Shown piece after piece: positions 21,951 to 32,185 of a DNA stretch of 64,000 nucleotides. Location of the stretch: NCBI RefSeq assembly GCF_043290135.1, contig NW_027464588.1, positions 2,679,501 through 2,743,500 on the forward strand, read 5' to 3'. A program made the translations under genes and the position numbers. The notes under the pieces were generated by a model that did not search any database, was not told the origin of the DNA, and saw only the letters and a program-made list of their open reading frames with translations. Source of the stretch: Rhipicephalus microplus (taxonomy: Eukaryota; Arthropoda; Arachnida; Ixodida; Ixodidae). Every line of letters starts with the position of its first letter. Positions within the stretch are counted from its first letter, which is position 1.

Positions 21951-22183
21951 GCCCCGCTGCGGTGGTCTAGTGGCTAAGGTACTCGGCTGCTGACCCGCAA
22001 ATCGCGGGTTCGATTCCCGGCTGCGGCGGCTGCATTTCCGATGGAGGCGGAAATGTTGTAGGCCCGTGTACTCAGATCTGGGTGCACGTTAAAGAACCCC
22101 AGGTGGACAAAATTTCCGGAGCCCTCCACTACGGCGTCTCTCACAATCAAATGGTGGTTTTGGGACGTTAAACCCCACAAATC
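21951..22183 (+). repeat. Ruka-type tRNA-derived SINE
   Basis: Starts gccccgctgcggtggtctag and ends ttaaaccccacaaatc. It is flanked by the exact 13-bp duplication aagactgagcagt (21938-21950 and 22184-22196). With its intact A and B boxes it looks like a recent insertion. Confidence 0.93.
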
Positions 22184-22196
22184 AAGACTGAGCAGT

Positions 22197-24406
22197 TTTC
22201 TGCTTCTGCGAGCTTCAGTCCTAACTGCCAGCCCTCTTGCCTAAACTGGAAAGATTGCGGTGGTGCTTTTTGCCTACGTTCTCCCACAATCAAGAAGAGA
22301 GACCCTGTCACCTTCATGTGATGTACAAGAGCACAAGTTCTGCATTCCTCCTTTCTATTATCCTTTTCCTTCTACACACTGCTTTTCAAAAGCACACTGC
22401 ATTAGATGATTGACCCATGTCATGTGCAACGATCTTCGACGTATCAAGTAGCATGGATTGCATAAAGCCTTTGTATGTGTCAGCTTGAATCTTGCTGAAA
22501 ATGTAGCTCCCTCAGAGAGAGAGTACCGCCTTCTCTTTAAATCCGCAAGTTCAGCTGTTTTCAGCCCACACAGCGGTACATTGTAAAAACAAACGGCCAC
22601 TCCATCAATCTATGCACTGCATTTGTTTTCAGTACTAAACCCAATGAGGCCCTTCTAAACTATAAAGCATATCATCAACCTGCTTGCCAGCATTATTAGA
22701 TCCGTGAGTGCCATGATGCATATGCTATAAGAAAGAAACCACTTTCATTTTCTCATATGGCCGAGTTTACAGAAAGCTGTGTCAGTAAGCTAAATGTACA
22801 AATAGAAACAGGTGATGTAGAACACTGAAAGTTACGGGCTCGATGAATGCACACACATTTTGACTAATACCATGCTGTTTCAAACAATAGAAAAAGAGTG
22901 ATATTTCTGGATACTCAAATGAAACTAAGTGTGATGAGCGAGTTGCTCACTAGGCACCTGCACTGTAGCACCAATCATCATACCATACACCTCAGACGAA
23001 CAAATTAACGAACCACAATAATTTTATTGCTGCCATTCCTATCTCAACAGCAGATGCCAACAGTATTGATCGACCAGACGGTAGCAAATTTTTTTTTTTA
23101 CAATCCAAAGCACAACATACTCTAGAAACACCGCAATACAACATTTAAGCTCACTACAAAGTACTAAAATCACTGCTTTCAGAAGCTCTGTGTTGCTCAA
23201 CTACCAATTTGTGAATTGTTCAAAAACCCCAACTTGAAGCTGTACACTGCGGCAGAATGATTTCTTGGGCATCGAAAAGTGCACTTCAAGATTGTCCAAA
23301 CTGATAACTTACTTTGGCATATAAGCACGTCTCCCAATGATGCAATATATTCATCTACACTACTGATTACAGGACAAGGTTCCGTACTGTTCTTGCCTGA
23401 ACACAGGTCACCCTCAGAACAACAATGCCTCACTCATGCGACCTCGGTAACTGCACAAAAGTAGCAGCATTTCGAAAATTTTGGATGGTGACCTAAAATG
23501 TCAAGACTATCTGAACTTTGGACTTGACCGGCTTATTTCATTGACGCTAACAGCTATACTGTCATGAGCATGACTAGTGCCTTATCTTTCAGAAGTGAAT
23601 GAAACATAGATGAGATGAAGGGCTGCAAACGTAGTTTTGATTGCATGAAATTCATTGTTACAGGCTGACTACTTTGTTTACTTTCATCATAGCACGCTGG
23701 TTGCTTGGTTCACTCTAAATACTGCCACCAATTGAATGGAGCATTGTTGATAAGGTTGACCTGCTATGTGCCAGTACAACACATGCTGCAGTCCATCACA
23801 AAAGCCAATGAACCTCGACAACATCTCCATAACACTAGCAGTTGAAGAGCCCACAATGTTGTCTGTACCTTTAACTAAGCCACTTAAATACGCAACAAAA
23901 GTATGTATAACAGACAGTAGTTGCAAAAGCCTTCATTCCTTTAAGAAAAAAAAAAACTATCTTTTGGGCTAGTAACACAGCAGCCTACAGCATCAAAACA
24001 TGGTTCAATATTTTTTGGGCTAACGAGGCTACTGTACACTTCAAACAGTTTTTTAAAAACCTAAGGCTATGTACAAATATTTACAACGAATGGTAAATAT
24101 ACAGAGCTGTAGCGGGGTGCGTGACACTTGCTAAACACACGGAAAACTTAAAACCAACACAGAAGTGTCTCAATACACATAGTGCTTCACTCAACCCCAT
24201 GATGACAAAGAGCATTTAAAGGCCATTTGGTGTAAATAAATAAATACTCCAAAACTTGTATTTGCGAGTAGATAAATTTGGGCAAAATAAAAACAAACTA
24301 CACGTGCATTTAACAAACTACATATAAGGGCGAGCAAAAGACTTGCATAATAATAATTTCCCATCAATAAAAAAGTTAATAGAACGTGGGAAACTAAAAC
24401 CAAGTA
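22197..24406. other. AT-rich, no coding gene recognised; possible DNAJB9 3' UTR end
   Basis: No credible coding frame. A minus-strand poly(A) signal (AATAAA as tttatt at 23023-23028) could end a long 3' UTR of the upstream DNAJB9-like gene. This is a guess, because other AATAAA motifs lie closer to the stop codon. Confidence 0.3.
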
Positions 24407-24577
24407 TACACTCTAACCTCACTATAATGAAGCTGCATCGTAGATGAAAATATGTTTGTTATATGTGAAGATTTGTTATAAAGGTTCATTCCTAATACAA
24501 TTGTAAGACTATTCATTTATTTTGTTATAACCGATATTTCACTATATCTGGGTTCATTATATAAAGGTTTGAGTGTA
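24407..24577. mobile_element. MITE with TA-type termini, copy 1
   Basis: The ends tacactctaacctcactata and, reverse-complemented, tacactcaaacctttatata form terminal inverted repeats. TA lies at both sides, as expected for Tc1/mariner-derived MITEs. The interior has gttataaccgatatttca, shared with the copy at 24966. Confidence 0.65.
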
Positions 24578-24965
24578 ATTGTTTATCTAACTTATTTTGT
24601 TTTGTTGTTACTTTTTATTTTTATGTTATCACCAGTGCTGTGTAGCAAAGCCACCCACAACAGCGGCGCCTGAATGAGAGCTAAACTATTGACACAGTAA
24701 CAAGGAATGGAAATGTTGAACTGGATCGTTGAAAGTACGACCCAATAATCTAAGAATAACACAACACACCTCACCGAGCACCGAGCGTGCAAGAGCCTTC
24801 AACAGGCACAATTGTCTCTCCAGCATATATAGTGTGGCTACTACACGAAGTGGCACTGTAGAAAAACTGCGATGCGGTTCATAGTTACGATGAACCAATG
24901 TGCAAATTATATGCAGTAGTCCAACTACAAATCTTCCTGTTGGCTGCACAGTGCTGCACATAACA

Positions 24966-25139
24966 TCACACTCGGACCTCGTTATAACAACAATGCATCT
25001 CACAAGAAAATAAGTTTGTCATATCCGAAAATTCATTATGAAGGTTATTTATAATGCTGTATTCATTGCAAGACAATTTTTCGTTTCGTCATAGCCGATA
25101 TTTCGTTAGACCTATGTTCATTATATTGAGGTTTGAGTA
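24966..25139. mobile_element. MITE of the same family, copy 2
   Basis: Starts cacactcggacctcgttata and ends with attatattgaggtttgagta. It shares catagccgatatttcgtta-type interior sequence with copy 1, about 390 bp away in the same orientation. Termini are more decayed. Confidence 0.6.
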
Positions 25140-27266
25140 GTCAAACCTAACTTCAGAAAACAAAAGCCCCAACCTGATGACAAGTGTGCCAGCCAGTTGG
25201 CTCTGTGACCAAAAAGGTAGCCCTGTCCTTTTACTCCATGACATTCTGCGACAGCGAGTTCACAAACCATCTCGCTTGCAACATTCTAGGGTGCACGCTC
25301 AGTGGCGCACAAGTGTGTATTCACCTTTGAGGTCGAAACATCGCTGCCTTCTCAAGTTGTACATGACTATAAGATGCAATGAAAAATCTGGCCAATGATT
25401 ATCATATGATTGATAATACTAGACAATAGGCCATGTTCAGAAGTGACATCGTAGTGTCTCTCAAGGTGCTATGTGAATTCACAGAAGTAAAAAAAACTCC
25501 TGCAGGCTGCAATTTTCCCAAACTGAGATACTGCTGTCAGTATCACCTACATTTGGTCAATTGATTACCAACTCTTTGTAGTTTCACAGCACTCGCCCTC
25601 AGGAGATTACAAGCTGCTTCAGCTAAGCATTAGTTCTCAATAATTATTTTTTGACAATGACGTTAAAACGGTGCCAGCTCAACACCTTTGAATCTCAACG
25701 ATTGGTGTATACCCCAACTATGTTTAAAAAGCACAACCATTTCATACTAGCACTGCAGTTTCCAGAAAAATCTAGAAGAAATTGACGGCATTACCCAGAT
25801 GTCAAACTCATTAGATAGGCCATCTGACAGGGCCAAACTTATCCTTCAGTTTTTTTGCTAAATTACATCAACCTAGCATCATCAGCATACAACCATCTCA
25901 ATCTTGTCCCAATAATGTGTTATAATGCGTCAAACATAAATCAAAGTGCACATCTACAACATCTCCATAGCAAGTCTACAACAGACCTGCCTGTAGTAAG
26001 ACATTCATAAGACCTACATAAGTATTAAATTTATCTTTCCAGCACTTTCCGAAATTTCAAACCAAAACCCTTCTTGCTTGCACCTTGGCTGCCCAACAAA
26101 CCTACCATTAGACTCTCCAAAGTACTTTCCAGTCTACGACCGATTATTTAGCAACATGTCATTGCCGCAAGGACTACTAGCTAACACTCTTCCTTAGTGC
26201 TCAAATTACGTAGTCTATCTAATGAAAACAGACTTAAACTTCCACTGCGTTAGATAATGCAACAGTCTTACATTGCCTGGATTACTTGAAGAAACAGACA
26301 CTGCATGGATATTTAATAGCACTGTGATATCTGCCAGTTACCTCAGCTTACAAATTATCTTTCTAATTAAATCACACACAGGTACTATTAGTAGTGCAAC
26401 AGCCAAGCAGTACAGAAATTACCGTCCACGACATAGAAATTATGCACGAATCATCGGTTATAATAAATAATGTCTTCAAAATGCATGGTAAAAAAAAAAA
26501 AAACATCTATGTTCCAGGCAATACTTGCAAGCTCTCTATTACTGCTTGGATTCAGATTACGTAATAGGGCCCTACAACAATATAAGGCAAAGAATTGACA
26601 TAATAATGTGTGGAAGTACATTAACTGCCATCATCCAACAATATGCATCTTCACTAGCATCCACCTGTTCAAATAGACAAGGTAATGTGAGAGTTGCATT
26701 ATCTACCACAAGCAATCTTCAATATCTCTTGAAACAGATAACCTGGCGTACAACGTAGGCAGCAATTCTGCTGGCTCTACAAATACATACACAACGTGCA
26801 TGGTGAAACATCACCACTTTTGGCGATCAGCCAAGAGCCACACTAAGTTATTTCTTACTCACAATGGCTGAATTATCCAAGTACAGAAAGGCTCTGTAAT
26901 ACTCTGTGTGCTAAGAACAATATAGCGGCACCGGTCAACTATGCGTGCCTACATTCACACAGCTTAAGCTGTTAAAATTTCTTCAGCGCCATACCTAGTC
27001 AGAGCCACCATTACGCACACGATTTACTTAAAGGAAAAAAAATATTCTGAAAATAGACTTCGGTATGTACAAAATAAAAAACAACAAAACAAATCCATAG
27101 CTAGATAGCAGCAGTCGGTAGAAAACTGCAGGCCAAACATCACAGATCAGAGTAAGGCGTTCCAGTTGGCATGCTTTCTGCGAGCACATGCCGTGGGCAC
27201 CTTGAAGTTTACAGTCCTGGGTTTTGCTCAGCATCAGGAGACGCACTCACGAAGCTTCTTTGGTTC
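25140..27266. other. AT-rich stretch downstream of DNAJB9 stop codon
   Basis: No coding motifs. Most parsimoniously it is 3' UTR plus intergenic sequence of the minus-strand DNAJB9-like gene. Confidence 0.35.
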
Positions 27267-27337
27267 TTATGAGCACTGGGTGTACGTTGTCACCATGTTG
27301 CCAACTCTCTGCGTGACAGTCTTGCAGTGGCCTTGCC
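27267..27337 (-). other. DNAJB9: DNAJB9 coding exon 3 (conserved C-terminus)
   Basis: The acceptor tgtgtttag|GGCAAGG gives [20 protein letters not shown] and stop TAA at 27269-27267. A second AG 6 bp downstream would remove two residues and is also in frame. This tail is the best family-specific evidence for DNAJB9 rather than another J protein. Confidence 0.92.
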
Positions 27338-30300
27338 CTAAACACAAGAAAAGGCAGAGAAATATAGTAGAATTTGTACTAGTAAAAATATCACTCCGAA
27401 ATCTTCAACCAAATGAACTGTTTCACGCTACAGTAAACAGTTATTGGCCCTTCCAATATAGCCTGATCACGGCGTTAGAAATACAGGTGGGATCACGGAG
27501 CGTTTCCGCCACGCACATGCTGCGTCGAACTTTGGTTCCTCCGCTCCTTGATGCGGCCAGGTGGCAGGAGTAGTAACGTGGCTGAGAGCCTGCGTGCCCG
27601 ACAGCCGGGACTGGACGACTATGTGTGCCTACACCTACATTCACACAGCATCAGCTGTTAAATGTTCTTTAGTGCCACAGCCAGTTGAAACCACCAATAG
27701 GCACACGATTTACTTACAGGGAAAAAAAAAAGCAGTCCATAACCTGGCATACAATGAAACAATTGCTTCGACTCATGTCGCGCAATAGTGGCAAGTGGAC
27801 GCTTTCTAGCCAGATCAGTTGGCGCGTCCTTTCATTTTCGTTGTTATTCTCTTTGTGCAATGATAGGCTATCCTATTCCTATGAGCAAGCCGTGAAATAG
27901 GGAAGAAGTATTCTGTGCTACGGTGCCAATCTGGCGAAAAGACCTGCTTTGAAAAAGTGTCACTTTTTGCTGCACCGCGAGGAGTGGACCGCTTCAAGGT
28001 ATGGCACCATGTGGTTTCGCGCAAGGACCACGTACTGCAGCTTACAGATTACGTCTGCGCAAAGCTCCTCGAGCCAAGGTATGCAACAAAGCCATGGGAA
28101 GCTGTCTATAAAGAACGCGTTCTTGTGAGAACATCACGAAAGGCATCTTTGGCTAAAGAGGCTGCGCCAACAAAGTTTTCTGACTGCCAAGCTCAGAGAG
28201 AACAAAAAAAGTGCCTGCAGACCGTTTGAACCCTCCAGCCATCAAACGTGTCCTGTCAAACTACAAAATACAGCCATTTTTCAACAACTCGTGCCAACAG
28301 AGACCTAGCAGGAATGCGGCATGGTCTGCGAGATGAATGAATGAAGCAGTGTGGCATCTGACGCCATAGAATTCGAAGCAATGACAGTCATGGTATCAAC
28401 CCCAAGTTTGATTGAGATAGTTCTATAGAACAGTAACATACCTTCACCAAGAACAGCCTGAATGTAACACAACGTTAATGTTGATGAGTTAAGCACAATC
28501 ATTCTTTGTGAAGTTTTCATTACCTTAATTCATCTTCATTTCATTAACTTCATCTTTATGTGCATGTGATGGCTTTAATTTTGTTTCGTCTTTCATCTGT
28601 ATATTTCCTGGTGTAATAAACTTGCACACAGTTGTTCGTCAGCGCTTGTGTTGTGTAATCATTCTTTCTCCGCCTTGTTTTAGCTCTGTTAATAATAATA
28701 CCTTAATAATTACTGTACTGTGCTTCAGCAATACAGATCCCATGTTTGAATCCTGCAGAAGCATTTGGTCAGCTTTTCATTTCTCAATATTTTTTAATGC
28801 TTCATAACTTTATTTACTTATCCTGCTAGCGCATAAAAGCAGCTCACATTTTCTGCACTTTTCACTCATAATAGGGCTTTTAATGCTCAGGCAGCAAGTT
28901 ACACAAACTATAAAACCTAGCATGCCATGTATGCATCAGCTTAATTAATTCAATATGTGATTTATGGCCACATTTACCACCTTCTCTGTCGCACTAACAC
29001 CCGAATTGTGACCAAAAAAACGGGCCAAGTATCCTTTCCTAAAGACCCCAGTTGCCAACATGCTTTACTTCTGCAAAAATAAGCTGTCACGCGAGAGGAC
29101 TGCCCCACAGAATGCGTACTACCATAAATTTGAAAAATGACAACGCCTCCATGATCAAACCGACACATCTATGGTATTCCCAGAAAATGAAAAGCAGTGC
29201 AGAAAAGATGACTCCAAATATTGTAGAACAAATTTGCTTAATTTTTATAGTTTTCTGGTACTTCCACTGTTCACTTCCACTTACGCTGTGTAATATTACA
29301 TGCTGTATTATTGTAAACCGAGGGTCCCACTGCAGTCACCCGACTTTGGGACCCTCGTCTGCATACTTTGGACTGCAAACTTTATATTTTGAATGAATAA
29401 AACTGAATAAAAAAAAACCTGCAATAACAATGCATTTCGCTTGCCTGTGGCACAGAGCACATGGACGAGTAAGAGTCGTAATCTTGGAGGCCATGCAAAA
29501 GATTCACATTAGTTCTTTACATTTGGGCTCTTGCCACTCCTGGCAATCAGCCATGCTATTTTTGTCACTCTAGCGCAACCTTTCACGTGACTACCCATAA
29601 CATCATCCTCATTAGCCTTACTACACCCACAGCAAGGCAAAGGCCACTTCCATGCACCGCCAATCAGTAGCACTGACAGCTGGGCATCGTTCAAAAGCAG
29701 TTTACTGCGCCACAGGGGTTGTGTACGGGTTTCCTTTTTCTTGCGACGCTATATATATAGGACGATTAGTAGGTGTGTCAGTCTGAGATTGAGGGAACAC
29801 GAGGCCAATGTTCGCACTGATGCCCTATCACCTGTAGGCGCGCACTGCAGGGAGTGTGGGTGCGTCCCTCAATTTTAAAAAACTAGCATTATCCCCAGGA
29901 TTAAGGATCAGACAACTCGGGAAATAATAGAGGCTTTGCACATTTCCAACACTAACTCATGTAACAGCGTTCCATCAGTCCACTTGCAACAAAAGGAGAT
30001 ATCATATTTGAACAGGAATTTATGACAAACCTTTCATGCTGTTTCGCATGTTTTTTGGACCACGTGCCCGCATGTGTGAGTCGACGTGAATAAAAATTAG
30101 TTGCAAGTTCGGCGCCTGTGTAGGCGTGATTTTTTCCATCTGTGTTCGGTGTGTTTTTTATGCGCCGTTCATAACTATGTACCAACAATCAACCCAGTTA
30201 TGGCTGGGTTGCTCATTAAGCACACCACATATGCATATAAAACATATGGTTGTCTGAACTCTGTTTTGCAACACACAACCTGATGAAATGGGCACTACGA

Positions 30301-32185
30301 ATTGAGTGAGCACTTACCACCACTCCGTTGGTGGAACATGTTGGAATGGTGATTCTGTGCATGGCGCGCAAAGTGCGAACTCGCGAAGGAGTCACCGCCA
30401 CCGAAGACTTCCCCGAAGGGCTCGCCGCCACCCATCCAGTTGTCACGCTCGTCGTCGAAGTCGGAAAAGAGGTCCTCCATGTTGAACGCATTCCCGAAGA
30501 AGGAGCGTGGGCCCCCATGGTGATGGTGCTGGTGCGGCTTCTGTTGGCCAAAGCCGGGATGGCCGTGGAAGTGCGCCCTGCCATGCTGCTGCTGGTGGAA
30601 GTTGAAGGCGTCGTCGAAGTGACGGAAGAAGTCGTGCATGTCAAAGTCGTGGAACTGCGTGTTGGCCCCTTCTCCACCTTGCTTGAAGGCGGAGCTGCCA
30701 AACTGATCATACTTCTTGCGCTTCTCGGCATCCGACAAGACCTCGTAAGCTGTCGGGGCAAATGAGAAACAGAAAGAAAGATCAAACACAAGCTTCAAAG
30801 GAGCTTCAATATCTTTACTTCCTAGGAAACCTCGTACATGAGATTTAACTGCTCTTAAGCTTGACGAGAAAACACTTTCTGGAAATAGTGGACACTGCTA
30901 TGAACATCTGCGCAAATTCTGCAGTTGTACGAAGCAAAGAAAGCATACGAGTTGAATGTGAGGGTGCCATTTTCTCATGTGCCCTCTTTTTATACAGAGG
31001 CCCGTCGTCACTCCTATCAGAGCTGCCAGTGCCTACTGTTTGACAACATACAGTGTGCAGCGTGCTATTAGCCAGCCGAAAAAGTGGCATTTGGATCAGA
31101 TGCGCTTCTTGCCATGGAGTACCTACTGTCTAAGGGACCGCCATGGGGTACCGCTGGTGCAGTGTTCCATAGTGTGCCAACGCTACACAGTGAGTCACAC
31201 TCGCACAGAAGAATCACAATCAGAGAGAGCAATTAAGTTTAATCATGTGTGCTCAAGGTTATAATATGCACTAACGCCACTTATTTTGGCCATGCCATCT
31301 CTCCCAGCTTAGCTTCCAGTGTGCTCATTGGGAGAAGAGAAAAGAGAAAGTACTTGAAGTACACATCAAATCCATGTAACTCTTAAGAGATTTAAGAAAC
31401 TTTTGAAGTAATCAATTCGTGAGGCAATAAACTCAATTAGGACTAGGGTCATTTGATGGTTAATTGGGAAAATGGTTTGTGACCCCTTTCAACTTTTTGG
31501 CTGAGTGAAATATTCATGCAAAATATGAAGACCGACACATGCAGAACAGTATGAAAGTGGCTCTGCTGTATTCCTGGCAGAGCTGTACAGGAGATTTATA
31601 CAAGTTGGGCATAGGATGCTGCATCATCAGAGAAGGCAGACAGAAACCATGAAGTCCATTTCGATTCAATTTTTACGCAAATGAGTATCAGAGAATGCCA
31701 GGAAACCACAATCTCAACTGCCACCTTACGAACTCACTATGGTTACTCCAACTCTACTTCTATGCATCGGAGAGGCTTTGCAGCAGCTCGGAAGTTTGTA
31801 CAGTCTTACGGGTATCAAAAGAGCATCCAAATTCTAGTGTAACAAAACTTCCACCTAATGCAATTTCGCCAAAGACATTATGAATATGAACATTCTCCCA
31901 ATTTGATCAACTCTACAAGTACTGCAAACGTAAGTGAATGAAATACAGAGTCATGCGCGCAGACTACTTGCCTTGCGCGATATTCTTGAACTTCTCTTCG
32001 GCGTCGGGCTCCTTGTTCTTGTCTGGGTGGTACTTGAGGGCTAGCTTGCGGAACGCCTTCTTAATCTCCCGATCAGAGGCCGTGCGTTTGACGCCCAACA
32101 ACTTGTAGTAGTCTTCCTCCTCAGCCGCCGTCACTGCCATCAAGACCACTGCCCACACCAAAACAAACACTGGCCACCACTTCAT
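27267..32185 (-). CDS. DNAJB9: DNAJB9/ERdj4-like ER J-domain co-chaperone (3 coding exons)
   Basis: The coding join is 32185-31972, 30749-30318, 27337-27267 (717 nt, 238 aa plus stop; human DNAJB9 is 223 aa). Residues 1-21 are a hydrophobic signal or anchor segment ([15 protein letters not shown]). A J domain follows from about residue 25, with HPD at 53-55 (YHPDKNK) for stimulating Hsp70/BiP ATPase. Then comes a G/H/F-rich region and the conserved C-terminus [16 protein letters not shown]. In animals ERdj4 acts in the ER lumen, binding misfolded proteins and repressing IRE1. All splice phases are 1 and agree. Intron 1 uses a GC donor (gcaagt). Upstream in-frame ATGs are excluded by a good acceptor (ttcttgcag) 18 bp before the chosen ATG, implying a 5' UTR intron. 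Intron 2 (about 3 kb) holds a THAP fragment and a LINE-like tail. Confidence 0.93.
27924..28229 (+). pseudogene. THAP-domain fragment in DNAJB9 intron 2 (antisense)
   Basis: The plus-strand frame encodes [20 protein letters not shown], then [17 protein letters not shown] and ...[15 protein letters not shown], matching the THAP domain and its conserved AVPTxF end. The final zinc ligand is lost: the expected C-x2-H is CAKL. Sequence before the first Cys pair does not continue the domain properly. It is probably a decayed THAP or P-element gene fragment, with AATAAA at about 28614. No splice-consistent partner exons were found. Confidence 0.65.
29300..29420 (+). repeat. Possible LINE 3' tail with hairpin
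   Basis: A perfect 10-bp stem (gagggtccca at 29320, tgggaccctc at 29347) is followed by ttttgaatgaataaaactgaataaa and an A-run. Hairpin-plus-short-tandem endings like this occur at the 3' ends of CR1/L2-like LINEs. No protein-coding part and no clear target duplication were seen. Confidence 0.4.
30318..30749 (-). other. DNAJB9: DNAJB9 coding exon 2 (end of J domain, G/H/F-rich region)
   Basis: The acceptor ccgacag|CTTACG restores [18 protein letters not shown]. The exon ends AGTGGTG|gtaagt. It is rich in His, Phe, Gly and Asp (for example [17 protein letters not shown]). The antisense strand has a 145-codon open frame that is only a shadow. Confidence 0.93.
31330..31490. repeat. Dispersed repeat sharing sequence with 63800-63911
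   Basis: Contains aattcgtgaggcaataa followed, after 60-70 bp, by a gtgacccctttcaa-type end. The segment near 63830 has the same 17-mer and a cagggcccctttaa end. This suggests two old copies of one repeat. Ends are uncertain. It lies in DNAJB9 intron 1. Confidence 0.4.
31972..32185 (-). other. DNAJB9: DNAJB9 coding exon 1 (signal anchor and J domain)
   Basis: Starts at ATG 32185-32183 and ends ...GCGCAAG|gcaagt, a GC donor. It carries the hydrophobic N-terminus and most of the J domain including HPD. Confidence 0.92.

Noticed and set aside
30328..30765. 145-codon plus-strand ORF
   Set aside because: Exact antisense of DNAJB9 exon 2, open because of its His/Gly/Asp codon bias.
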